Of a stretch of DNA of 64,000 nt, positions 54,985 to 63,888 are shown one piece after another. Numbering within the stretch: the first letter of the stretch is position 1; each line of letters begins with the position of its first letter. The notes below the pieces were generated by a model, which saw only the letters and a program-made list of their open reading frames with translations, was not told the origin of the DNA and ran no database searches. The stretch is taken from NCBI RefSeq assembly GCF_025398315.1, contig NZ_JAODOQ010000001.1, positions 2,046,001 to 2,110,000 on the forward strand. The letters are read 5' to 3'. A program made the translations under genes and the position numbers. This stretch comes from Shewanella phaeophyticola (lineage in GTDB: Bacteria; Pseudomonadota; Gammaproteobacteria; Enterobacterales; Shewanellaceae).

Positions 54985-55155
54985 AAACAAACAGTAAAAC
55001 GTTTTTAGCCGACACGTTATGGCATCGTTTGTTTGCCATTTTTACGGCGATTATCGACTTTTTATGTAGAATAACTTCACTTCAAAGTCGTTGCCTTGTA
55101 CAAATGGACAACAATACGCTGCAAAAATAACCTTGAAAGATCAACAAGCCCTAAC
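54985..55155 (+). repeat. Dispersed intergenic repeat, copy A
   Basis: Shares long blocks with 63641-63821, including TCGACTTTTTATGTAGAATA, AGTAAAACnTTTTTAGCCGA, CGCTGCAAAAA and CCTTGAAAGATCA. This copy ends AAAGATCAACAAGCCCTAAC and lacks the left inverted terminus seen in copy B, so it looks truncated. The 54725-55262 gap has no gene; the remainder is AT-rich. Confidence 0.65.
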
Positions 55156-55262
55156 ACTATGGCGAACTATTTAAAAAAACACACAAATTACCAGTAGGAT
55201 ACTTGCTGCACTTAACCATGATTAGCTAAAATACATGCTGAATTTTCCCCAAATTACAGCTC

Positions 55263-55994
55263 ATGAACTCTCAACAAGATAAAATTTACGCAAATGCCGC
55301 AGATCAAATAACAGATTTTCAATTTGATCAACGCGTTGCGGGTGTATTTAATGACATGATCCGTCGTTCTGTCCCAGGTTACGCGCAAATTATCAATACA
55401 CTGGGTGATTTTGCTCACCGCTTTGTTACTTCTAATAGTAATATTTATGACCTTGGCAGCTCTTTAGGCTCTGCGACATTAAGTATTCGACGTCAAATTG
55501 AAGGACGCGATTGCCAAATTTTTGCTGTTGACAATAGTCAATCCATGATTGACCGCTGTAAAGAAAATTTATCAGCTTATGTTAGCGATACCCAAGTAAA
55601 CTTATTGTGTGCCGATATACGAGACATCAAGATTGAGAATGCCTCAATGGTTGTACTCAACTTTACTTTACAATTTTTGCCGATAAACGATCGTAATGCG
55701 TTAATTAAACGTATTTATGATGCTTTGTTGCCTGGCGGCGTATTGGTTATTTCTGAAAAATTGTATTTTGAAGACAACCAAATTCAAACTTTATTAGATG
55801 AACAACATTTAGATTTTAAACGCGCCAATGGTTACAGTGAACTCGAAATCAGCCAAAAACGCAGTGCTCTTGAAAACGTTATGCGTCCAGACAGCCTAAC
55901 GACTCACCAACAACGTTTGAATGATAATGGTTTTTCACACTTCTCAGTGTGGTTCCAATGTTTTAATTTTGCATCTATGGTAGCGATTAAATGA
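55263..55994 (+). CDS. cmoA: Carboxy-S-adenosyl-L-methionine synthase
   Basis: A 243-residue intact SAM-binding enzyme making carboxy-SAM from SAM and prephenate for wobble-uridine modification. Rossmann motif [17 protein letters not shown], acidic strand [28 protein letters not shown] and the family end [10 protein letters not shown]. Its stop overlaps the cmoB start (ATGA), so the two are translationally coupled, as is usual for this pair. Confidence 0.95.
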   Translation: MNSQQDKIYANAADQITDFQFDQRVAGVFNDMIRRSVPGYAQIINTLGDFAHRFVTSNSNIYDLGSSLGSATLSIRRQIEGRDCQIFAVDNSQSMIDRCKENLSAYVSDTQVNLLCADIRDIKIENASMVVLNFTLQFLPINDRNALIKRIYDALLPGGVLVISEKLYFEDNQIQTLLDEQHLDFKRANGYSELEISQKRSALENVMRPDSLTTHQQRLNDNGFSHFSVWFQCFNFASMVAIK

Positions 55995-56983
55995 TAAGTT
56001 TTAGTTCTTTTTACAAAGACATTGCCGACTCTAATCTGCAACACTGGTTAGAAACATTGCCGTCTATCTTAGGACAATGGCAACGTGACCATAAACACGG
56101 TAATTTACCTAAGTGGGAAAAGGTCGCTAATAAGTTTAATTACCCGCAACCCGATACCATAGAACTGACGTCAAGCGTTACCATTGGCAGCGGTGATCAA
56201 TTAACGCCCGGTCAGGTAGAAAAACTCACTAATTTGCTCGGCATGTTTCAACCATGGCGTAAAGGCTCATTTACTGTCCATGGTATTGAAATAGATACTG
56301 AATGGCGCAGCGACTGGAAATGGGATAGAGTAAAAGGTCATATTTCTCCACTTAAAAATCGTACTGTATTAGATGTGGGTTGTGGCAGTGGTTATCATAT
56401 GTGGAGAATGTTAGGTGAAGGTGCATCTCGCGTAGTCGGGGTTGACCCATCGCCATTATTTTTATGCCAGTTTGAAGCGATAAAACGCTTGGCAGGTAAT
56501 GAACAACCAATACATTTGTTGCCATTAGGTATTCAAGAGTTACCCCCACTCGATGCATTTGACACCGTGTTTTCGATGGGAGTGTTATATCACCGTCGTT
56601 CGCCGATAGATCATTTACTGCAATTACGTGATCAACTGCGTATGGGCGGTGAATTAGTGCTTGAAACCCTAGTAATTGATGGCGATGAAAACGCAGTTTT
56701 AGTGCCAAAAGATCGTTACGGAAAAATGAACAATGTGTGGTTTATTCCGTCTGTGGCCGCACTGATGTTATGGTTAAAAAAATGTGAGTTTACTGATATC
56801 CGTTGTGTTGATATCGATACGACTTCACTTGCTGAGCAACGTAGTACAAACTGGATGAAAAATGAATCACTAGTCGATTATCTCGACCCAAATGATGCAA
56901 CCTTAACAGTAGAAGGTTACCCCGCACCAAAACGAGCCATCATTATTGCTACTAAGAATCAACCGAATCACGATTTAGTTTAA
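55991..56983 (+). CDS. cmoB: tRNA U34 carboxymethyltransferase
   Basis: A 330-residue intact methyltransferase that moves the carboxymethyl group from carboxy-SAM to 5-hydroxyuridine-34 of tRNA. An N-terminal ~110-residue domain precedes the Rossmann core [20 protein letters not shown], followed by [25 protein letters not shown] and [14 protein letters not shown]. Overlaps cmoA by 4 nt. Confidence 0.96.
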   Translation: MISFSSFYKDIADSNLQHWLETLPSILGQWQRDHKHGNLPKWEKVANKFNYPQPDTIELTSSVTIGSGDQLTPGQVEKLTNLLGMFQPWRKGSFTVHGIEIDTEWRSDWKWDRVKGHISPLKNRTVLDVGCGSGYHMWRMLGEGASRVVGVDPSPLFLCQFEAIKRLAGNEQPIHLLPLGIQELPPLDAFDTVFSMGVLYHRRSPIDHLLQLRDQLRMGGELVLETLVIDGDENAVLVPKDRYGKMNNVWFIPSVAALMLWLKKCEFTDIRCVDIDTTSLAEQRSTNWMKNESLVDYLDPNDATLTVEGYPAPKRAIIIATKNQPNHDLV

Positions 56984-57008
56984 CGAATACTATTCAACAG
57001 GAATTGAC

Positions 57009-57782
57009 ATGTTAAAGCAGGTAATTGCTCTATCCATTGCGACGGCTTTATTAATAGGTTGTACAACTACAGAAAAACCAACGACACCTCCGCTAACCAA
57101 TGCTGATTTGAATAGCAGTTTGCTGAATACACAAACAGCTGTAATAGACGCCATAAATAACAGCTGTATTGATCAGACTGCCGAAATTAACGAAATATCA
57201 GCTGAAATGAGGAAGTTAAAAACTCAAGTTAGTGCTGCCATGGCTGAAAGACCTAAAACAATCGTGATGCCAGCACCGCCAATGCCAAAACCTATTGCCG
57301 TGCCAGAGCAATGTCCTGAAGCGATGATAGGTGAAAAGTTTTTATTAGGCGAAGTTGAAAGTGTCTTTGTTGATGAAGTCAAAGCCATGTTTGCAACCCG
57401 TATTGATACCGGTGCTGAATCATCATCACTTGATGCACGTAATATTGTGTTATTTGAGCGTGATGGTGTGCAATGGGTACGTTATGATGTGATGTCTAAC
57501 GGCATTGATCAACCCGCAAACACCTTTGAAACAAAAGTGGTTAAGTTTGTGCGAATTAAACAAGATGCCGAATCAGATGATGATCGTCGCCCAGTTATTC
57601 ATGCGCATTTAAAAATAGGTAAATATTCAGCTGAAACCGATCTAAACCTCGTAGACCGTAGTCACCTAGATTACCCGTTACTACTTGGTCGCAAGTTTAT
57701 GAAAGATATTGCAATTGTTGATGTAGGCCAAATCTATATCCACGGTAAAGCAAAAAAACAAATTACAACCTTAAATAAGTAG
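57009..57782 (+). CDS. Retropepsin-like aspartic protease lipoprotein (PF05618 type)
   Basis: A 257-residue exported protein. Signal peptide with lipobox LLIGCTTT, so probably lipid-anchored. A short Pro-rich linker (MPAPPMPKPIAVPEQCPE) leads to a ~140-residue C-terminal domain with the catalytic-type motif ATRIDTGAESSSLDA and a second strand YPLLLGRKFMKDIAIVDV, as in single-chain retropepsin-like proteins (annotated in databases as ATP-dependent zinc protease, a misleading name). Start has AGGA upstream; 25 nt after cmoB. It is the first of three genes usually found together with a transglutaminase-7TM protein and an ATP-grasp ligase. Confidence 0.82.
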   Translation: MLKQVIALSIATALLIGCTTTEKPTTPPLTNADLNSSLLNTQTAVIDAINNSCIDQTAEINEISAEMRKLKTQVSAAMAERPKTIVMPAPPMPKPIAVPEQCPEAMIGEKFLLGEVESVFVDEVKAMFATRIDTGAESSSLDARNIVLFERDGVQWVRYDVMSNGIDQPANTFETKVVKFVRIKQDAESDDDRRPVIHAHLKIGKYSAETDLNLVDRSHLDYPLLLGRKFMKDIAIVDVGQIYIHGKAKKQITTLNK

Positions 57783-57790
57783 GATCAGTA

Positions 57791-59300
57791 ATGCATTCTC
57801 GGAAACCGTTTTACATTTTTGTTGCACTGCTCTTTATCATCGGCATCAGCACGAGTATATATCGTGGGGTTGAACACAGTGTGCCCTTTTTACCAGGCGA
57901 ACAAGTTCAAAGCTGGGCTGTAGATGCAAAAGTGAGTTTTATGGGCAGTAACCAACCTGCCGAAGTGAACTTTTCTTTACCTAATGACCCTGCATTTGAC
58001 GTGTTGGTCGAAAATGCCACATCACCAGGTTATGGTTTAAGCATTTCTAACGATGTGGCCAATCGCCGCGCAGTATGGTCAATTCGTGAAGCCTCGGGAC
58101 CACAAGCGTTATACTACCGCGTGACCTTGGTGCCTACCGGTAAACTTGATATCCAAACAACAGAAACACCTTTGGCTCCTGAGCCATATTTATGGCCTGC
58201 CACCGAGAAATCAGCAGCAGATCAAGTGATTGAAGATGTATGGAGCCGCAGTGCAACCAATTTATCGTTTGCACAACAATTGATGAATCTTATCAATGAC
58301 ACAGAACAAAGCCAGAATATGGCGCTGTTATTGTCGGCTAACACATCAACCAATCTGTTTGTGCAAATGCTGCACTCTAAAGGTGTACCAGCTCGGATAG
58401 TCAATGGTTTACAGTTAGAAGATCAACGTCGCCGCCAGCAACTCACCCCGTATGTGCAGGTGTATAACAATGGCGAATGGGTGTTATTTGATATACCCAA
58501 TAACAAACAAGGCCGTGATAATACCTTAGTGTTATGGGAATACTCTGGCCATTCAGTCTTAGATGTCATGGGCGGAATTAACTCACAAGTTAATTTCTCA
58601 ATGCTGCAAGATACCCGCTCAGCATTGGCCACCTCTATAGACATGATGATGAATGACGATGCGTTAGACTTCTCGCTTTATCAACTACCGCTAGAAGAAC
58701 AAAGCTTGTTTAAAGGTATATTACTGATCCCTATCGGGGTTTTAGTTGTGGTATTTTTACGCGTCATCGTCGGCATTAAAACTTCTGGCACCTTTATGCC
58801 TGTGTTAATTGCCTTAGCGTTTATTCAAACGACATTATTAACTGGTTTAATCGGTTTCTTATTGATTGTGGCCTTTGGGTTAATGATCCGCTCGTATTTG
58901 TCTACCCTCAACTTACTGCTCATCTCCCGAATATCCGCGGTGATTATTGTGGTGATTTTCATTATTGGGTTATTCACACTTATTTCGTTTAAATTAGGCT
59001 TAAGTGAAGGCTTAACAGTGACGTTCTTCCCGATGATCATTCTGGCATGATACCATCGAACGTATGTCTATTTTATGGGAAGAAGAAGGCGCTAAAAAAG
59101 TATTCGTTTCAGGCGGCGGCAGTTTATTTGTTGCCACCCTAGCCTACTTAGCAATGGACAATGACCTAGTGCAACATTGGGTATTTAACTTCTTAGGTAT
59201 TCACCTGGTTATTTTGGCACTTGTGTTGGTGATGAGCCAATACACAGGTTACCGCTTAACAGAGTTAAAACGATTTAAACCATTGGTTGGAGAGAAATAA
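57791..59300 (+). CDS. Inactive transglutaminase fused to seven-TM domain (frameshifted)
   Basis: A ~503-residue membrane protein. One N-terminal helix (FYIFVALLFIIGISTSIY), a periplasmic transglutaminase-like fold (residues ~60-310; LFVQMLHSKGVPARIVNGLQ and NNGEWVLFDIPNN), then about seven helices starting at LFKGILLIPIGVLVVVFLRV. The usual Cys of the transglutaminase triad is not evident at the SANTSTNLFVQML site, hence inactive. The frame breaks at 59045-59054, between FFPMIILA and IERMSILWEEEGAKK; a Trp-Ala or Trp-Thr codon pair with GG(G/A)CC is expected. Start has AGGA upstream; the stop overlaps the next ATG by one base. Confidence 0.82.
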
Positions 59301-60256
59301 TGAAGTACGCCTGGCCTTGGGAGTTGAGCCGTAGCGGTGTACTGAATATGAACAGGCGCAACATTAGCTATATTGGTCGTTATAATCAGCGTAAATTTTA
59401 TAAACGCGTTGATGATAAGTTGATCACTAAGCAACTTGCGCTTGCTAATAACATTGCGGTTCCAGACCTTATTGGTGTTGTCCACGAACAACATAAAATT
59501 CAAGAAATTCCAGCCATGGTCAGCGATCGTACTGGTTTTGTTATCAAACCAGCCAAAGGTTCTGGCGGTAAAGGCATTATGGTGATCACTAAAGTGAACA
59601 ATGGCTGTTATTACAAGCCAAATGGTCATGAAGTCACTCACAATGAAATTTACCGACATGTATCTAACATACTCAGTGGTTTGTTTTCTCTGGGCGGCAA
59701 GCCTGATGTTGCCATTGTTGAAGGGTTAATTGAGTTCGACCCTGTATTTGAAGGCTTTAGTTATGAAGGCGTACCAGACATTCGCTTAATTGTGTTTAAA
59801 GGTTTTCCAGTCATGGGGATGTTGCGTTTATCAACTGCTGCATCCGACGGTAAAGCTAACTTGCACCAAGGCGCAGTGGGAGTAGGTTTAGACATTGCCA
59901 CAGGTAAAAGTTTACATGCGGTTCAATTTGACTTGCCTGTCGATAAACACCCAGACACTCATTTCCCATTGAATAACATGTCAGTCCCACACTGGGAAAC
60001 CTTATTACATACGGCATCAAGTGCCTATGAAATGTGTGAACTGGGATACCTTGGAACCGACATGGTATTGGATAAAAACAAAGGCCCATTGCTACTTGAA
60101 TTGAACGCCCGCCCAGGGTTAACCATTCAAATTGCCAATGGTAAAGGCATTTTACCTCGGCTAAAACACGTTGAAGCCATGAAAGGCCCAGCAATGTCAG
60201 TGGAAGAACGTGTGGCTTATGCTAAAAAGCATTTCTCTAGTAATCCTAAGTTTTAG
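59300..60256 (+). CDS. ATP-grasp alpha-L-glutamate ligase-like protein (RimK-related)
   Basis: A 318-residue intact cytoplasmic ATP-grasp enzyme. ATP-binding strings FVIKPAKGSGGKGIMVI, VEGLIEFDPVF, GVPDIRLIVFKG and the metal-binding LLELNARPGLTIQIA are present. Ligases of this branch join an amino acid or peptide carboxylate to an amine via acyl-phosphate; the substrate here is unknown. The N-terminus LNMNRRNISYIGRYNQRKFY is typical of the branch fused or linked to transglutaminase-7TM genes. GGAGAG precedes the start. The next gene overlaps its last 38 nt. Two intact GGCCC strings occur (60083-60087, 60185-60189). Confidence 0.85.
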   Translation: MKYAWPWELSRSGVLNMNRRNISYIGRYNQRKFYKRVDDKLITKQLALANNIAVPDLIGVVHEQHKIQEIPAMVSDRTGFVIKPAKGSGGKGIMVITKVNNGCYYKPNGHEVTHNEIYRHVSNILSGLFSLGGKPDVAIVEGLIEFDPVFEGFSYEGVPDIRLIVFKGFPVMGMLRLSTAASDGKANLHQGAVGVGLDIATGKSLHAVQFDLPVDKHPDTHFPLNNMSVPHWETLLHTASSAYEMCELGYLGTDMVLDKNKGPLLLELNARPGLTIQIANGKGILPRLKHVEAMKGPAMSVEERVAYAKKHFSSNPKF

Positions 60257-61986
60257 TTTGTTTGCCACAGCGAATGCTGTGGCAAATCCGTTGGCACTGT
60301 TTGTAGAGCAGTGCCTTCAATATCAACCTAAACTCACCGCGATATCGCAAAATACACACTTTACAGCAGCGCAACAAGCTGTTGAGTTTGAAAAAAACAC
60401 ACTCGCATTAAATAACATCAATGATCGGATTAAATACTACCGTCCTTTTGCCAATGACAGCCTAAGCAAGCAAGGTTTATTGTGGTGTCAATTGCACCTT
60501 GCTGATGAGCTATATATGCTCACTCAAGCAACACAAACCCAAGCACTAATCGATGTATTACAGAACGAATCTACTCCCTATAAACAATTAAGTGAAAGGC
60601 TGTTAACCGTCAAGCAAAACCAATGGAATATTAAGCAAAAATCAAAACTGCATAGTGCTCAGGCTTCGGTAAACCAAGCATTGTCACAGCGTCAGTTACA
60701 AATGCAATTCAATAATGAACAATGTGTATTGCCGCAAGCCACACCGCCAACAGATACAAACAATATCGATATTCACATTGCTCAATACCTAATTAAACAA
60801 AGCGATGAAAACTGCCGTAAACAAGCTTGGTTTGCTTATCAAACGCGTGCCAAACATAAAATAAAATCAGCGATTTCCTATATACATCAATTACTGCAAC
60901 AACGGTCATTAACCCAAGGTTACCAAAATACTGCTGAATATATATTGGCAACACATGGACTTAATGCTGACTTACTTTCTCAGTTTTTAAAGGATCCAAA
61001 CCGAACAACTTAATATTGCTCCTTGGAATATTGCGCGCGCCCTATCGCAAACAGCAAAACCAGAAGCAATAGAGGCGGTTTCTGCCCAAGCCTATTTACT
61101 GCAATTACTCAGTAAACTTGCCCCACTTGGGCTACGTGTTGAACTGCTAGTAGACAAGACTTCAGCGGAAGAACAAACTAATAAACGATCAGCCGATGAA
61201 GCATCTACCATTAATATTATTCGACTTTGGCACAAGCAAAGGCTACTAGGAGAACTGTATACATATTCGCTTGAACAAGATGCATTGCCTAAGAGGTTCA
61301 ATGCCCAGCTGATAAAACAATCGGTTATCGGCCATCAGTTTGGCCAATATTCAATTACATACCCTAAAACCTTAAACAGCCAAAAACAACAACAAAAATT
61401 GATTGAAGCGTTAAGCCAGGCCATTGTCTCGCTAGCACAAGGCAGTCAATATTATTTACTCGCCAATAAGACCCAAAACAGTCAACAACATGCCATCGCC
61501 AGTTTATGGTTGAGTCAATATTTACGCTCAAGCCAGCACTTTGCACCTCTTTCTAGCCGTGCTCAATTGGCATTACAATATCAAACCCAAATGCGAGTCT
61601 TTAGAGCAAAAGTGGCTTTACACTTTTACCTATTTACTGGCGATATTGATAATGCAGAATGGTTAAGTCATAACGCCAAACTATCTGCCGCATTTGCCAA
61701 CAGCTTTGGCCAACCTTGGCCTCAGGCAACAGATGTAATATATAGTTATCAAGCTATTGCTAATCAAGGAATTAGCGATTATCTTCCATTGTGGCAACAA
61801 GCATTAACAGAACTGATTACTCAACAAGGTAATGACCGACTTTCAAACCCAGCTATTTTTGATTTGTTAGTGATTAATGAGGCCTATTTACCCATAAACG
61901 ATCAACTTGAACAGCTTATTGGCTTACCAGTTGACCCACATTCACTTATTAGGAGATTTAAACATGCTGGAACGATGCAAGAGTAA
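60219..61986 (+). CDS. Exported protein resembling a degenerate M3-type metallopeptidase (frameshifted)
   Basis: A ~588-residue protein not firmly recognised. Start ATG 60219 gives a signal peptide (MLKSISLVILSFSLFATANA). The rest is almost all helical and Gln/Leu-rich. Segments resemble the thimet/oligopeptidase (M3) helical fold: LTQGYQNTAEYILATHGLNA near the middle, and a C-terminal DPHSLIRRFKHAG-like end. The HExxH zinc motif is absent; the corresponding region reads EALSQAIVSLAQ. It is therefore probably a non-catalytic binding or scaffold protein. The frame breaks at 60992-60997 (AAAGGATCCAAACC; one base fewer, with GGGCC, restores FLKGQTEQLN). It overlaps both neighbours, implying one operon. 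Confidence 0.6.
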
Positions 61987-63094
61987 AACGCTCTCGTACT
62001 TAATTTTATCAGCGAGCTTATTAAGTAGTGTGGCGCTGGCAAAACAGCCAACAGAAGACATGCCCCATCAGTTGACCGCTGAGCAAGTTTACCAGGGGAT
62101 CAAAACAACATTAGAAACCAACTTGTATTCATTACCTCCTCGGGTTCAAGGACACTATGCCATCCGTCAATATCGTATGACAGGTGAAAACAAGTATGCC
62201 AATGGCTCATTAATTGATTTACTCACCATAGCAGAGCGGCAAGCTTATTACGCATGTAATTTAGACAAGCCTGGCTTTATCAAAAAAGAATCGCAAATTG
62301 AAGTGAATAAACTCAAACCAGGAATCCGTGGTGATGCACGTAAATTAGCTATTGCTCCCTACCCTGAATTTATGTTGTACAGTAACGTGTTATTACGTTA
62401 TGCCAGCCGTATTGATGAGTTTGGTTTTACCGGATCATGCCATGATTTATTGATTACCACGCTAAAGAATGCCGATTTAACCCCTGCGCTAACTGACAAG
62501 CAAATGGTAAAAGCGTGGGCAGCACAATTAATTAACTATGTATTCTGGGCTAAACAAATTGGTGTAGGTGATTATTATGACACATATAAAGAAGCCTTTA
62601 TTGCTACTTATCCCAATGAGCATGACGCACAACTGAGTAAAGACCAATACAAAAATAAAATATATGGTATGACACATTTTATTTTTGCAGCCAGTGAATA
62701 CTATCAGCATCCTGTTGACCCCAAAGAATATCAATGGATTTTAGATTATTTTGAAAACAACATCGATCGTATTTTAACTGACACCACAGAAGATATTATT
62801 ACAGAGGTCGGCATTGGCTTTTTAATTACAGGCAACCCAGATAATCCGGTTGTTAACAAGGTAAAACAACATGTGATTGCTGCGTACGATCCGAAAGTAC
62901 AAATGATCCCATCACCTCATGGTGAGGCAATTTTATCTTCGGGTGAGCACAGAAACGTGTTGGCGATGATGTTATTAGATTGGCCAGAAACCTTACATCA
63001 AGGACCTTACCTGAATAATATTTCAAGCACCAAAAAACATTTACCCAAGTTAGTGACCCCAAAACCGTCGCTAATTAAATCAACGACACACTAA
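61964..63094 (+). CDS. Exported DUF3541-like protein
   Basis: A 376-residue intact protein with a signal peptide (MLERCKSKTLSYLILSASLL start, cleaved near SVALA-KQ). The body, with VQGHYAIRQYRMTGENKYAN, GDARKLAIAPYPEFMLYSN and the late SGEHRNVLAMMLLDWPE, matches my memory of DUF3541, a ~370-residue family of Shewanella and Vibrio with no known function. The alternating helical hairpins suggest an alpha/alpha-toroid-like fold. Start chosen at ATG 61964 because AGGAG lies 9 nt upstream. It overlaps the preceding gene by 23 nt and ends the cluster before a terminator-like hairpin. Confidence 0.65.
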   Translation: MLERCKSKTLSYLILSASLLSSVALAKQPTEDMPHQLTAEQVYQGIKTTLETNLYSLPPRVQGHYAIRQYRMTGENKYANGSLIDLLTIAERQAYYACNLDKPGFIKKESQIEVNKLKPGIRGDARKLAIAPYPEFMLYSNVLLRYASRIDEFGFTGSCHDLLITTLKNADLTPALTDKQMVKAWAAQLINYVFWAKQIGVGDYYDTYKEAFIATYPNEHDAQLSKDQYKNKIYGMTHFIFAASEYYQHPVDPKEYQWILDYFENNIDRILTDTTEDIITEVGIGFLITGNPDNPVVNKVKQHVIAAYDPKVQMIPSPHGEAILSSGEHRNVLAMMLLDWPETLHQGPYLNNISSTKKHLPKLVTPKPSLIKSTTH

Positions 63095-63181
63095 AATACT
63101 CCGTGTTTTGATTAGCGATGATTGCTTATCACAAATGGATCATCGACACTGTTAAGCGGTAAGAGTCACAGCAACTGAGCA

Positions 63182-63210
63182 AAGGCAAATGCACTGCATT
63201 TGCCTTGTTT
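63182..63210 (+). terminator. Terminator-like hairpin after the envelope cluster
   Basis: AAGGCAAATGCA-C-TGCATTTGCCTT, a 12-bp near-perfect palindrome followed by GTTT, 88 nt after the DUF3541-like stop. The T-tail is short, so the strength is uncertain. Confidence 0.55.
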
Positions 63211-63314
63211 ATATGCCAAAACAAGCATTTATACCAATCTGCATTAGAATTTGCTCTTTTAGCGAAAATGATCAGTGAGGTAGTCGAGGCAGCCTTTTGA
63301 AGACATAGTCGTTC

Positions 63315-63408
63315 TCGGCAACTGCTCCTGCGTTGCTCTACCTCCTGCGTCCATGCAGTCGTCGGCAACTGCTCCTGCGTTGCTCTACCTCCTGCGTCCA
63401 TGCAGTCG
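63315..63408 (+). repeat. 47-bp tandem duplication
   Basis: Two exact, adjacent copies of a 47-bp unit beginning TCGGCAACTGCTCCTGCGTT and ending CATGCAGTCG (63315-63361 and 63362-63408). The composition (CTCCTGCGT repeated inside) is richer in GC than the flanks. Non-coding. Confidence 0.85.
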
Positions 63409-63539
63409 TACGTTAAGAAAGGCTAACAGAGAAGGCCACTCTGATAAATTCGCCCTTCGGGGCTGTGTCCCCCCCATTATTGCTTCAAATGACTTTGATG
63501 TAGAGGACTACACCTACAGTCATTTTCATTGTACTGCGC

Positions 63540-63821
63540 CTAGGGTCTGTTGATCTTTGCTGGTTGAATTTTGTTCGAGTTAAAAACGTGTTAATCGAGG
63601 CGAATGGATTGATGCCTAGTCATCTAAGCAAAACCCATTCAACAAAGAGTAAAACATTTTTAGCCGAACCCTTTGGGCAGCGTTTGTTGGCCATTTTTAC
63701 TGCGTTATCGACTTTTTATGTAGAATAACTACACTTCACAGTCTCTGCCGCGCAGTTGTAAATGTGAGTAATGGCCAACAATTCGCTGCAAAAACAACCT
63801 TGAAAGATCAGCAGACCCTAG
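63540..63821. mobile_element. Inner inverted-terminus element, ~282 bp (repeat copy B)
   Basis: CTAGGGTCTGTTGATCTTT (63540-63558) is inverted with one mismatch at AAAGATCAGCAGACCCTAG (63803-63821). Its right ~180 bp (63641-63821) are shared with the truncated copy at 54985-55155, showing that it is a dispersed family. Non-coding, MITE-like. Confidence 0.7.
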
Positions 63822-63888
63822 TGACGCAGCCTAAAATAGATCATATTCTAATAAGGATTGGTATTAAACATTGGATTTGGAACAAAGC

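Larger units (their letters stand above)
63231..63864. mobile_element. Outer inverted-terminus element, ~634 bp, nested
   Basis: ATACCAATCTGCATTAGAAT (63231-63250) and ATTCTAATAAGGATTGGTAT (63845-63864) are inverted with 17 of 20 matches. The ATACCAAT/ATTGGTAT tips match those of the element at 5937-6204. It contains the 47-bp tandem duplication at 63315-63408 and a complete smaller inverted element at 63540-63821. No transposase is encoded, so it would be a non-autonomous composite. It ends 25 nt before the LysR start codon. Confidence 0.6.

Noticed and set aside
858..61986. Mass pseudogenisation or programmed frameshifting as the cause of broken genes
   Set aside because: Essential and conserved genes are affected, the lesions share one sequence motif, and no slippery-site/pseudoknot pattern is seen.
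63129..63553. ORFs of 66-90 codons inside the terminal repeat element
   Set aside because: They arise from the 47-bp tandem repeat and inverted ends; no ribosome site and no transposase motifs.
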